Shown here one piece after another: positions 8,721-16,549 of a DNA stretch of 48,797 nt. Where the stretch lies: NCBI GenBank assembly GCA_022770365.1, contig JALEHU010000126.1:1-48797 (forward strand). The letters run 5' to 3'. Made by a program: the position numbers and the translations under genes. This DNA is from Blautia sp. (GTDB lineage Bacteria > Bacillota > Clostridia > Lachnospirales > Lachnospiraceae). Positions within the stretch are counted from its first letter, which is position 1. Each line of letters starts with the position of its first letter. The notes beneath the pieces are model-generated. The model was not told the DNA's origin. It did no database searches and saw only the letters and a program-made list of their open reading frames with translations.

Positions 8721-9245
8721 ATGGCAGGGAAACAATTTAAAGATCTGGATTTAAAGGATGCTTTTCTTTTTGCAGCGGCATTGCAGGATGCGGAAACGTG
8801 TCAGATGATTCTTGAGATAATCCTTGGAGAGAATCGGTGCCTGGAGCGTGATTTCAGTCTGGGAGATGAAACATTCAGGATTTTTCTGAATACCCGCGGA
8901 AACAATGATCGGGAAGTTCCGAAACTTCTGGTGGATTTCCTTCATTACGTTGAGAAAAGTAATGATGAATATGTGGGAACTGTATCAGACGAAAAAATCG
9001 GACAGCTCCATGAGAAGATCCGAAAGCTGAAGGAGAGCAGAGAATGGGAGGCAAGGTATATGACATTTGAAAGGCTTCTTCAGAAATCTGAGGAAAAAGG
9101 CCGAGAGGAAGGTCTCAAGGAAGGTCAGCAGAAAATTCTGAAGGTGATGGAATGTATGATTGCATCCGGAGAGGCAGAAAAGATTCCTGAACTTACGAAA
9201 GATGAAACACTTCTGGAACAGATGTTAAAAAAATACAATTTGTGA
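8721..9245 (+). CDS. Internally deleted Rpn/PD-(D/E)XK transposase-family protein
   Basis: This 174-aa protein resembles the ends of the Rpn (recombination-promoting nuclease, PDDEXK_2) family, which is normally near 300 aa. The start follows GAAGGAG by five bases. The N-terminus (KDAFLFAAALQDAETCQMIL, continuing to an LGE) matches the family start. It then jumps directly to the conserved late segment GDETFRIFLNTRGNN. The intervening ~130 residues, which carry the Asp and Glu-x-Gln nuclease residues, are missing in frame. The C-terminus keeps the family's charged helix (EEKGREEGLKEGQQ). It still has a promoter and ribosome-binding site, so a protein may be made, but it should lack nuclease activity. 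The deletion was judged from memory of the family and not by alignment. Confidence 0.65.
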   Translation: MAGKQFKDLDLKDAFLFAAALQDAETCQMILEIILGENRCLERDFSLGDETFRIFLNTRGNNDREVPKLLVDFLHYVEKSNDEYVGTVSDEKIGQLHEKIRKLKESREWEARYMTFERLLQKSEEKGREEGLKEGQQKILKVMECMIASGEAEKIPELTKDETLLEQMLKKYNL

Positions 9246-9266
9246 GAAAAGTCTGTAAACATCTTT

Positions 9267-9292
9267 AGTCAGCCGCAAAAAAGCGGCTGACT
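9267..9292 (+). terminator. Hairpin after the Rpn-like gene
   Basis: AGTCAGCCGC and GCGGCTGACT form a perfect 10-bp stem with an A6 loop. Neither strand has a good T-tract, so it is a weak terminator or a 3'-end stabiliser. It lies between convergent genes. Confidence 0.5.
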
Positions 9293-9398
9293 GTCACAAA
9301 ATAATCCCCGATATATAAAAGTATGGCAGATGCATTCTGCAATCAATAACAGAAGAAGAGTTGAATAAGATACAGAAAAAAATATGATACAGAGCATA

Positions 9399-10220
9399 CT
9401 AATTTTTCATCAGATATGCATATTTACGCATTTGTGCAATTAGCAGCTGTTCCACGCGTCTGCGAAACTCGACCGGATAGAATTGCGCAAGCTGATGTGA
9501 TTCTTCCTGAATATTTCTGAGCGTAAAATGAAAATACATCTGGACTCCGTATAAAGCCTCCGCTTCTTCCAGCTGGGTATCGAAGTCAGAACTAAACGGT
9601 TTAGCTTCTATTTTCTTCAGGCAATCTTCAACAGACAGATTAATGGGATAGTCCTGCCGTATGTCTGCAAAAAGGCAAAGCCCCTGGTCAAAAAGCGGAC
9701 TTAATGAATACTGCTGTGTTTCTTCATCATAAATAACGGCAATATTATTCGTATGCCGGTCTTCGTTCAGAAAAAAGGCGTCAACTTCCAGCATTGCAGT
9801 GATATATGGACCAAAGTTGTTTATGTGAGTAATCTCTTCTGTTTTTTCTACCAGATATTGAATGCGTTCCGATATATCTGTAAACGCTGAGAGTTTGATC
9901 GCCAGACTTTCTCCTGTATATTGACGATGCAATTTTTCAAGGGGTATCAGCATTTGATTTTTGCATAAAAAATCCCTGCTGGAACAGCCGCGGACGAAAT
10001 TTTCATTATATTTAATCTGAACGGGCTCATAAACTACAAAAGGATATAGTAATGTGCTTTTTTGAAGAAGATGGGAGATAAGAACTTCAGAGAAACTCTC
10101 ATATCCCATATAGTCTGCTTTATACCATATGTTGTCAATTTTCCATTTGAGCTGATCACCTTTGGAGGTGTGTCCTGTTTTGTGAAGAGGGGAATATGCA
10201 TCAAGCTGAATTCTTTGCAT
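9399..10220 (-). CDS. HipA-like kinase-fold protein
   Basis: This 273-aa protein resembles the HipA C-terminal serine/threonine kinase domain. HipA toxins phosphorylate aminoacyl-tRNA synthetases or other targets. The start chosen is the ATG ten bases after AAGGAGG; an ATG immediately beside that site is too close. Kinase-like marks are a possible nucleotide-binding lysine region (K34-A-D-Y-M-G-Y with E46), the catalytic segment D147...N152-E-D154-R-H156-T-N-N159, and the metal-binding D178 in SPLFDQG. The separate N-terminal HipA subdomain is absent, so it is a minimal form. It lies five bases after a helix-turn-helix gene, in the arrangement of a HipBA-like module. Toxicity is not shown; a housekeeping or regulatory kinase role remains possible. 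Confidence 0.75.
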   Translation of the reverse strand: MQRIQLDAYSPLHKTGHTSKGDQLKWKIDNIWYKADYMGYESFSEVLISHLLQKSTLLYPFVVYEPVQIKYNENFVRGCSSRDFLCKNQMLIPLEKLHRQYTGESLAIKLSAFTDISERIQYLVEKTEEITHINNFGPYITAMLEVDAFFLNEDRHTNNIAVIYDEETQQYSLSPLFDQGLCLFADIRQDYPINLSVEDCLKKIEAKPFSSDFDTQLEEAEALYGVQMYFHFTLRNIQEESHQLAQFYPVEFRRRVEQLLIAQMRKYAYLMKN

Positions 10221-10225
10221 TGCAA

Positions 10226-10840
10226 TCATACCTCCTTCTTTATAATCATAATCCACTGATGATCTCCTTCCATACGTCCCTGTGTTTTCTCAATAATTAA
10301 TAAAGGATCATAAAACGGAAGACCCATTTCTTTCAATATAGATTTCGCATGATCACGTGTCCTGGGAAAACATCTGTCTTCCAGAAAATATTCAAAATCA
10401 TCCCAGTCCGGATGTTCTACTACTCCGAATGCACGGAGCGGAATCTGATCGGTATAGTTTTGAATAGTGATTTTTTCGTGTTTGAAGTCGATGTCGATGG
10501 TTGTACAGAGGTTATCACGATTCATGAAGTTCATACGCATTTTTACATCAGGATCATCACTGAAATGGTGTGCACGTTTGATCTGACTATAAATTGTCTG
10601 ACGGGAAACATGATATTTTTTTGCAATATCTGTAATTTTTATACCCTGCTGCTGCAGTGCCAGGATCTGTGCAATCTGCTGCTCGGTAAAGGAATTTTTT
10701 CTGCCGGCGGAATGTTTTACACAGGGAGATTCTTCAGCTGTACGATGGCAGCAGGCTGCATCTCTGGCAATCTGGCGAAGTCTGACAGGGTCTGTTGTTC
10801 CGAATATTTCCATGATTTGATGTTCAAATTCTGTTTTCAT
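10226..10840 (-). CDS. Helix-turn-helix protein paired with the HipA-like kinase
   Basis: This 204-aa protein begins after an AGAGGTGAG ribosome-binding site. Residues about 52-90 form a resolvase/Hin-type helix-turn-helix (QGIKITDIAKKYHVSRQTIY). The C-terminal half (about 95-204) is a separate domain rich in aromatic and acidic residues (HPDWDDFEYFLEDRCFPRTR; LPFYDPLLIIEKTQGRMEGD) that I do not recognise as a named family. The N-terminal 45 residues contain three cysteines and a histidine. It is the first gene of a two-gene operon. A palindrome covers its promoter, so autorepression is likely. It could be the antitoxin-like partner of the kinase, though it is much larger than HipB. Confidence 0.7.
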   Translation of the reverse strand: MKTEFEHQIMEIFGTTDPVRLRQIARDAACCHRTAEESPCVKHSAGRKNSFTEQQIAQILALQQQGIKITDIAKKYHVSRQTIYSQIKRAHHFSDDPDVKMRMNFMNRDNLCTTIDIDFKHEKITIQNYTDQIPLRAFGVVEHPDWDDFEYFLEDRCFPRTRDHAKSILKEMGLPFYDPLLIIEKTQGRMEGDHQWIMIIKKEV

Positions 10841-10861
10841 GCGCTCACCTCTTATTTTTTG

Positions 10862-10890
10862 AGTATAGCATGCAGTGAAAATAGTGTCAA
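10862..10890 (-). promoter_or_regulatory. Consensus promoter of the HTH/HipA-like operon
   Basis: Read on the minus strand, TTGACA and TATACT are spaced by 17 bases. The promoter points towards the HTH gene, and the -10 box ends about 20 bases before its start codon. The -35 box lies inside the palindrome described next. Confidence 0.8.
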
Positions 10891-10935
10891 GAAATTATTA
10901 ATTGACACTATTGACATAAATTATTGATTGACACT
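10881..10935. promoter_or_regulatory. Palindromic operator with extra half-sites over the HTH/HipA promoter
   Basis: ATAGTGTCAA (10881-10890) and TTGACACTAT (10902-10911) are perfect 10-bp inverted arms around 11 A/T-rich bases. Further TTGACA-type half-sites follow at 10911 and 10928 (TTGACACT). One arm contains the -35 box, so binding by a dimer would block RNA polymerase. Confidence 0.7.
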
Positions 10936-11014
10936 TTTTGATATCGGGAAGCTGCTGTTCACTCTGTTTACAGCAGCATCTGGGATTTCTTTGTATACAG
11001 ATCATGGAATAAAA

Positions 11015-11025
11015 TATGATACAAT
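11015..11025 (+). promoter_or_regulatory. Possible promoter of the PstS-like gene
   Basis: TATGAT at 11015 lies 18 bases after TTGTAT (10991). Overlapping it is an extended -10 (TGaTACAAT, 11017-11025). Either could serve the gene starting at 11116; the choice cannot be made from sequence. Confidence 0.4.
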
Positions 11026-11115
11026 AAATTATCTGAAAGCGCGTGAAGAAATGAAACATGGTAACTGTTCAATAGGTTAATTAATATCTGTGAGGATATG
11101 CAAGGAGGAAAGCGT

Positions 11116-12006
11116 ATGAAGCGTAAAACAATGAATTATTTTGCAGCAATTATGTCCGGGATGATGATTTTTGGTGTATGCCAGGCGGAAGCGGGTGAGC
11201 AAAAAGTACCAAAGCCCCGGATGTCTTACGAAGAATATCCGCGGATCGACGGTTCTCTGGCATGTGTACCGCTCTGTGAGGCACTTGCAGTGGAGATGAC
11301 CGGATGTACAGATGCGCAGGCAGAGGAAACAATGGAGGATTTTACCAACACAAATCCATGTTATCTGCAGCTTGCACAGGGAAAAACAGATATTCTTCTG
11401 GCATATGAACCGGCAGACAGCACGAAAGAGGAACTTAAGAATTATGACCCGCTGGATATGGACCCGGTGGGGAAAGATGCGCTGGTATTTATTGTGAATG
11501 AAGATAACCCTGTGGAGAATCTGACACAGCAGCAGGCATATGATATCTATACCGGGAAGATTACCAACTGGAGCGAAGTCGGCGGTGACGATATTGAAAT
11601 CAAAGCCTTCCAGCGGCCGGAAACAAGCGGGAGCCAGACTATGATGCGCAAGCTTCTGATCGGGGATGCCCGGATGGCAGATGCAGAAAAAGAGATGATC
11701 GCATCCGGTATGGATGATATCATTGAAGCGCTGAAAAAATATGATAATTCCGCCAATGCACTGGGGTATTCGGTATACTATTATGCATCGGAAATGTTCC
11801 GCCAGCCGGGACTGAAATTCCTTCAGGTGGATGGTGTGGAGCCGGATAACGAGACCATAAAATCCGGAGAATATCCATTGATCAATGAGTTCTATTGTGT
11901 CACAAATGAGCAGTCCGATGAACGTGCCAAAGAGATCAAGACATGGCTTTTGTCGGAGGAAGGACAGGATTTTGTGGAGGGATGCGGGTATGTTCCGGTT
12001 ATGTAG
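11116..12006 (+). CDS. Secreted PstS-like substrate-binding-domain protein
   Basis: This 296-aa protein resembles the PstS phosphate-binding fold (PBP-like domain). The start is the ATG after AAGGAGGAAAGCGT. A signal peptide covers residues 1 to about 24, ending VCQAEAGE. The ligand-loop analogues are IDGSLACVPLCEALA and PETSGSQTMM, with PVGKDALVFIVNEDNPVENL and YTGKITNWSEVGG between them as in PstS proteins. No PstC, PstA or PstB gene is nearby, so it is an orphan binding protein. It may act as a sensor, a scavenger or the donor to a distant transporter. The gene overlaps the following secreted repeat protein by 17 bases, which points to coupled expression and possibly a joint function. Phosphate specificity is unproven. 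Confidence 0.75.
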   Translation: MKRKTMNYFAAIMSGMMIFGVCQAEAGEQKVPKPRMSYEEYPRIDGSLACVPLCEALAVEMTGCTDAQAEETMEDFTNTNPCYLQLAQGKTDILLAYEPADSTKEELKNYDPLDMDPVGKDALVFIVNEDNPVENLTQQQAYDIYTGKITNWSEVGGDDIEIKAFQRPETSGSQTMMRKLLIGDARMADAEKEMIASGMDDIIEALKKYDNSANALGYSVYYYASEMFRQPGLKFLQVDGVEPDNETIKSGEYPLINEFYCVTNEQSDERAKEIKTWLLSEEGQDFVEGCGYVPVM

Positions 12007-13534
12007 ATCAGAGAAAAAAGGATCTTTTTTGCAGGGATTTATCATAATTGCTGCGGCAGCGGCATGTAGTCTCCTTACAGGAAGGGAGTGTCTGGGGGCT
12101 GAAGTTGTTACGATTGCTCCCGGATCATCCAGAACGATTGCAGGTACCGCTTCCCCTGATGAAGCAGCGGTTTTAAATGAACTTCCAATCTGTGATGAAG
12201 ATGAATATGTCCTTCTTTCTGTCGGGGATAATTATGCGGAAATTTATGACAGCCAGGGGAACTATCTGTCCAGATGCCGTACATATATGGACGGTTCTTA
12301 TTCTGCCTGTACAATAAAAAAACAATATGTTCTGGATTATACAGATGATAAGATATGGAGCGTATACAGTATGCCGGAGCTGAAAACGATTGGAGAATTT
12401 TCTGCGCAGGATTATCAGATTCAGACATACGGGGAGGTCTTTCTGGTCACCGAAGAACATACAGGTGATTTTACCCTGTATGATAGCAGCGGCAGCATTC
12501 TGTATGCATCCGGAGCCGGTCAGGATGCGGATGCAGAGAATCCATCCGGACAATGTCAGGGCAGGATTCTTATGCTGGATGACGGGTATCTGATTGGTTC
12601 CTGCAGATTGATGGATGGTGAATATTCTATTGCTGACGGACCGGTATGGGTAAGCAGAGACGGACAGCAGAGCAGAGAAATTACAGATGCATATCTGACG
12701 GAAGAATTTGCCGACTGGAGTCTTCAGGAATTCGGGAATTATGTGCTTGTTTTTGACTGGAATGAAGAAAGAGGATCAATTTATGATCTGGATGGAACGC
12801 TCCTTCTTGACAGTGTGGTATCTCATTTCAGCCAGTACACGGATGATGAATTTTATTCGGTTTATAATTCTAATGAGAACTTCCGGATTTCTCTGGCAAT
12901 GCAGGAAATGGACGGCATGTGTGTGGTTTATAACACAAATCTGGAAGAATGCGGAATCGTGGATGTTACAGAGAATGGTTACTGGGATTACGGATATGCA
13001 GGAGGGTTTATCAAAGGAGTATCTTACCGGCAGCTGGATGGAAGAGCATGCGCAGGTTTTGTAAAGTATCAGAATTCCTGCTGGTGTCCTTATGCGGATA
13101 CTGAAGATGGATGCGTGATTTATGTAGATGGTGAGCTGCTTCCCATTTCCCTGGATGAGGGAGAGAATGTAACGCAGCTTAATGAAGCCTATCTTGTTAA
13201 AGGACATTATGTGGATGGTATTTATTCAGAACTCCTTGTTGACCGCCAAACAGGAGAGCTTTTGGCAGAATCCGGCTGGAGTGAAACCGGAAATATTTAT
13301 TTTACATTGGGCACAGATTATTGTATCATAACAGAAGAAACGGAGAGCGATGACGGTTCTCAGACGAAGACGATTATCCGGGATAGCCGGAACCGAATCT
13401 GTTATGAATCGGAGAATGCGAAGGCTTATCCGTGGAAAAACGGATACATTGTCCTGAACCGGGGAATCTACCATGGAATCGCTGACCGAAGCGGCAGCTG
13501 GATCATAAAAACAGTGAATGGCTGGGAAGAATAA
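11990..13534 (+). CDS. Secreted beta-propeller-like (WG-repeat-like) protein of unknown function
   Basis: This 514-aa protein is exported: residues 1-35 carry basic residues, a hydrophobic stretch (FIIIAAAAACSLLTG) and a likely cleavage after CLGA. The start ATG follows GGAGGG by eight bases and lies inside the end of the PstS-like gene. An open frame extends a further 35 codons upstream, but no ribosome-binding site supports it. The mature part has repeated units ending in Asp-x-x-Gly turns (YDSQGNYLSR, YDSSGSILYA, YDLDGTLLLD), each preceded by beta strands. This resembles WG/KWG repeat or beta-propeller proteins. I do not recognise an enzymatic motif. Its partner upstream suggests a cell-surface role in ligand sensing or binding. 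Confidence 0.6.
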   Translation: MFRLCRSEKKGSFLQGFIIIAAAAACSLLTGRECLGAEVVTIAPGSSRTIAGTASPDEAAVLNELPICDEDEYVLLSVGDNYAEIYDSQGNYLSRCRTYMDGSYSACTIKKQYVLDYTDDKIWSVYSMPELKTIGEFSAQDYQIQTYGEVFLVTEEHTGDFTLYDSSGSILYASGAGQDADAENPSGQCQGRILMLDDGYLIGSCRLMDGEYSIADGPVWVSRDGQQSREITDAYLTEEFADWSLQEFGNYVLVFDWNEERGSIYDLDGTLLLDSVVSHFSQYTDDEFYSVYNSNENFRISLAMQEMDGMCVVYNTNLEECGIVDVTENGYWDYGYAGGFIKGVSYRQLDGRACAGFVKYQNSCWCPYADTEDGCVIYVDGELLPISLDEGENVTQLNEAYLVKGHYVDGIYSELLVDRQTGELLAESGWSETGNIYFTLGTDYCIITEETESDDGSQTKTIIRDSRNRICYESENAKAYPWKNGYIVLNRGIYHGIADRSGSWIIKTVNGWEE

Positions 13535-13555
13535 CAGGTATTGGAGGAAAAGAAA

Positions 13556-13752
13556 ATGGATGGAAAATTTATCAAAAAGGCAGTATCAAAGGCACTTTTG
13601 AAGCAAATTTAAATGGGGAAAAGAGGATTCTCGGTCCTGGAGAATGCTTTTATATTGAGGCTGATGTACCGCACGGACTGATTGCTCTGGAGGATGACGG
13701 TGTGATTCTGGATATCTTCACTCCTATGAGGAAAGATTTTGTGAAAGAGTAA
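13556..13752 (+). pseudogene. Cupin-domain gene remnant
   Basis: The frame ending at the TAA of 13750-13752 encodes a recognisable cupin C-terminus (LGPGECFYIEADVPHG, then DIFTPMRKDF), with the His of the second cupin motif. No start codon is available in that frame. The ATG at 13556, which has a good GGAGG site, opens a different frame that stops after 18 codons. A frameshift or loss of the first half has therefore broken the gene. Only about 64 of the usual ~110 residues remain. Confidence 0.65.
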
Positions 13753-13839
13753 TTAAGAAAAATCTGATGAAGTAATAGAACGGAGTTTTTCAGACAGAAA
13801 TGAGACGGGGTGAGACATCACAGAAAGGATGAAGCAGTC

Positions 13840-14385
13840 ATGGAGATTTTGGATGTGGTAGATGAACGGGGGATTCCAACCGGAGAGCAGACAGAGAGGG
13901 AAAAGGCACATGCCCTTGGGATCCGTCACAGAACTTCCCATGTGTGGATCGTACGCAGAAAGAACGAAAGACTGCAGATTCTTCTCCAGAAAAGAAGTGA
14001 CAATAAAGACTCTTATCCCGGCTGCTATGATATTTCCAGTGCCGGTCACATCCCGGCTGGAGTAGACTTTATTCCGTCAGCGATTCGGGAACTCAAAGAA
14101 GAACTGGGATATGAAGCCAGAGCGGAAGAACTGATCCTGTGCGGTCAGAGACATTTTGAATTTCAGAAGGAATTCCACGGAAAACCTTTTTATGACAACC
14201 AGGTAAGTAATGTCTATGCATTGTGGCTTGACTTGGAATCGGAGGACTTTATCCTGCAGAAGGAAGAAGTTTCGGAAGTAAGATGGTTTGACCTTCAGGA
14301 GTGTATGGAAAAAGTAGAAAATAACGAGATTCCCAATTGTATTTTTACAGAAGAACTGGAAATGGTAAGAAAAAAGATTTCCTGA
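13840..14385 (+). CDS. Nudix hydrolase
   Basis: This is a 181-aa Nudix hydrolase of the isopentenyl-diphosphate isomerase-like/YfcD branch, which hydrolyses nucleoside-diphosphate-linked substrates. The ATG follows AAAGGATG; the open frame extends ten codons upstream without support. The N-terminus (DVVDERGIPTGEQTEREKAH) is typical of the branch. The Nudix box runs from GHIPAG to RELKEELGY. The REx2EE core is intact, but the first Glu of the GX5E element is replaced by Val, with an Asp beside it. The catalytic glutamates are kept, so activity is still likely. A strong terminator follows directly, so it ends its transcript. Confidence 0.85.
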   Translation: MEILDVVDERGIPTGEQTEREKAHALGIRHRTSHVWIVRRKNERLQILLQKRSDNKDSYPGCYDISSAGHIPAGVDFIPSAIRELKEELGYEARAEELILCGQRHFEFQKEFHGKPFYDNQVSNVYALWLDLESEDFILQKEEVSEVRWFDLQECMEKVENNEIPNCIFTEELEMVRKKIS

Positions 14386-14393
14386 TAGTGCGC

Positions 14394-14441
14394 AAAAGCA
14401 GTCAGACTCCTCATGAATGAGGCGCCTGACTGCTTTTGTTT
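14394..14441 (+). terminator. Intrinsic terminator after the Nudix gene
   Basis: AAAAGCAGTCAG and CTGACTGCTTTT form a perfect 12-bp stem. A small inner CCTCAT/ATGAGG stem sits in the loop, and the sequence runs on into TGTTTG. It can work in both directions. Confidence 0.8.
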
Positions 14442-14603
14442 GTCCATAAAAAATCAATATCATACATCCGGATGACAAGAAATGACATATCAAATCAGGA
14501 AGAAACGTAGTATAATACAGCGCAGTAAGCCATTTCCGGGGTGACAGGAAGTACATTGGCTATTTTTTAAAATATCATGATGATACCAGGAGAGATGAGA
14601 AAC

Positions 14604-15965
14604 ATGAGAGATCGTTTGTTTTCAGATAAAATTTTCTGCAGAAAGCTGTTTCAGCTTACGCTGCCGATCGCGCTGCAGAGTCTGATGCTGGCTTCTGTGG
14701 CTGCGGCAGATGCGATTATGCTTGGAAGTGTCAGACAGGATTCCATGGCAGCTGTTTCACTGGCAACACAGATACAGTTTATCCAGAACATGGCATTGAG
14801 TACTATTGCCGCAGCAGCGGGAATTCTTGGTGCCCAGTACTGGGGGAAAGGTGACAAAAGGACAGTTCAGGATGTTTTCTGTATCAGTCTGCGGTACTGC
14901 GGAGGTATTTCCCTTCTGTTCTTTTTAGGATGTGTCTTTTTTCCACGTTATCTGATGCAGATTTTTACCAATGAAGAAGTGCTGATATCCATCGGGATCC
15001 GGTATCTTAGGGTGGCTGGATGGTCTTATCTGCTGACTGGCATTTCCCAATGCTATCTGGCCATTATGAAGGTCAGTGAGCATGCATCGAAGACGGCTAT
15101 GATCAGTTCAGGAGCAGTTTTGCTGAATATTGTTCTGAATGCTGTGTTTATTTTCGGATTGTTCGGGCTCCCGGCAATGGAAGTACAGGGAGCAGCACTG
15201 GCGACACTGATCGCAAGAGTGGTGGAACTGGTATGGTGTGTTTCCTGTTCGCTGAAGGAAGGGTATATCCGTCCGGACTGGAGCCGCTTTTTTAAGAGGA
15301 ATCCTCTTCTGTCATCGGATTTTCGGAAATGTGCTTTGCCTTTAGTGGGAGCCGGCCTGTTCTGGGGTGTGGGATTTACTTCCTATACAGCGTTTATGGG
15401 ACATATGGGAACAGATGCGGCTGCAGCGAATTCTGTAGCGTCTGTAGTCAGAGACCTGATCTGTTGTCTCTGCAACGGGATCAGCAGCGGCGGCGGAATT
15501 CTGGTGGGACACGAGCTGGGCGCCGGGAATCTCAAACGGGGAAAGCTGTATGGCGACCGTCTGGTGAAGCTGGCTTTTCTGTGCGGAATTCTGTCCACGG
15601 GGATTATGTTTCTGGCAACACCGGTGGTATTGTATTTTGTGAAGCTTACTGACCAGGCAGGAAAGTATCTGGTTGGTATGATGGTGATTATGGCGGTTTA
15701 TATGATCGGGCGTGCGGTGAATACGATTATTATCAATGGAATTTTCGCGGCAGGAGGAGATACGATGTTTGACCTGTACAGTCTTGCTGTGAGTATGTGG
15801 GGGCTCGCGGTTCCCCTGGCTGCAGCAGGAACTTTCCTGTTTCACTGGCCGGTACTGGTGGTGTATGCCTGTACCTGCCTGGACGAGGTTGGAAAAATTC
15901 CGTGGGTTATGATACATTATAAGAAATATATCTGGGTGAAGGACCTGACAAGGGAGATAAACTGA
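14604..15965 (+). CDS. MATE family efflux transporter
   Basis: This is a 453-aa multidrug and toxin extrusion protein with about twelve membrane helices. Such proteins export cationic or other small molecules using a Na or H gradient. Of three nearby in-frame ATG codons, the third is chosen because AGGAGAG lies nine bases upstream; starts at 14577 or 14595 would add nine or three residues. The family pattern is seen in LFQLTLPIALQSLMLASVAA at the N-terminus, in AVSLATQIQFIQNMALSTIA, and in the second-half repeat (KCALPLVGAGLFWGVGFTSY). A TATAAT box at 14511 has no clear -35 partner. The substrate is unknown. The GNAT gene and a second MATE gene follow in the same direction. Confidence 0.88.
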   Translation: MRDRLFSDKIFCRKLFQLTLPIALQSLMLASVAAADAIMLGSVRQDSMAAVSLATQIQFIQNMALSTIAAAAGILGAQYWGKGDKRTVQDVFCISLRYCGGISLLFFLGCVFFPRYLMQIFTNEEVLISIGIRYLRVAGWSYLLTGISQCYLAIMKVSEHASKTAMISSGAVLLNIVLNAVFIFGLFGLPAMEVQGAALATLIARVVELVWCVSCSLKEGYIRPDWSRFFKRNPLLSSDFRKCALPLVGAGLFWGVGFTSYTAFMGHMGTDAAAANSVASVVRDLICCLCNGISSGGGILVGHELGAGNLKRGKLYGDRLVKLAFLCGILSTGIMFLATPVVLYFVKLTDQAGKYLVGMMVIMAVYMIGRAVNTIIINGIFAAGGDTMFDLYSLAVSMWGLAVPLAAAGTFLFHWPVLVVYACTCLDEVGKIPWVMIHYKKYIWVKDLTREIN

Positions 15966-16033
15966 GATATACAGATACAGAAACAGAGCAGACAGGCATA
16001 TCGGTGAAAATGCTCATAATTGGAGGATGAAGA

Positions 16034-16546
16034 ATGGAATTTATTTTGGCACAGACAGAACATCTGGAAGAGATGTGCAGGATTACCGCCGAGGCGAAGG
16101 CACAGCTGAAAAAACTGGGCCTGGATCAGTGGCAGAAGGGCTATCCTTCCAGAGAAATCTGGGAGGAGGATATCAGGACTCAGATGGCATGGCTTGTGGT
16201 GGAAGAGAACAAGATATTGGGTGTGTTTGCCTTTCAGACAACCCCGGATGTTTCTTATGGAGAGATTGACGGCAAATGGCTGGCTGACGGGGAATATGCT
16301 TCCATGCACAGGGTCTGTGTGTCTGATCACAGTAAGGGAAAAGGTGTTGCCGGAAAGATGTTTGCCCATGGATTTGCCATGGCCGGCAGTCTTGGTTTTC
16401 CTTCTGTGCGTATTGATACGCATCCCGGGAATCTGCCCATGCAGCGGGCTCTCGGGAAAGCCGGATTTCTGCGCTGCGGAACGATTTATCTGAAAGGCGG
16501 CTGTGAGGACGGGGATGCCCGGATCGCATTTGAGAAGGTTCTGTAA
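16034..16546 (+). CDS. GNAT family N-acetyltransferase
   Basis: This 170-aa cytoplasmic acetyltransferase has the acetyl-CoA binding motif A around residues 93-115 (HRVCVSDHSKGKGVAGKMF, the Gly-rich turn of the family). Motif B follows, with an Asp-Thr-His before the Gly-Asn-Leu-Pro-Met segment and ALGKAGFLRCG. A strong ribosome-binding site (TTGGAGGATGAAGA) precedes the ATG. The acceptor cannot be predicted. It lies three bases before a MATE gene and 68 bases after another one, so acetylation and export of a toxic compound is one possible link. That link is inference. Confidence 0.85.
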   Translation: MEFILAQTEHLEEMCRITAEAKAQLKKLGLDQWQKGYPSREIWEEDIRTQMAWLVVEENKILGVFAFQTTPDVSYGEIDGKWLADGEYASMHRVCVSDHSKGKGVAGKMFAHGFAMAGSLGFPSVRIDTHPGNLPMQRALGKAGFLRCGTIYLKGGCEDGDARIAFEKVL

Positions 16547-16549
16547 GAT

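Noticed and set aside
11077-12045. 322-codon minus-strand open frame
   Set aside because: It is the antisense shadow of the PstS-like gene, with Cys/His-rich composition and no start signals.
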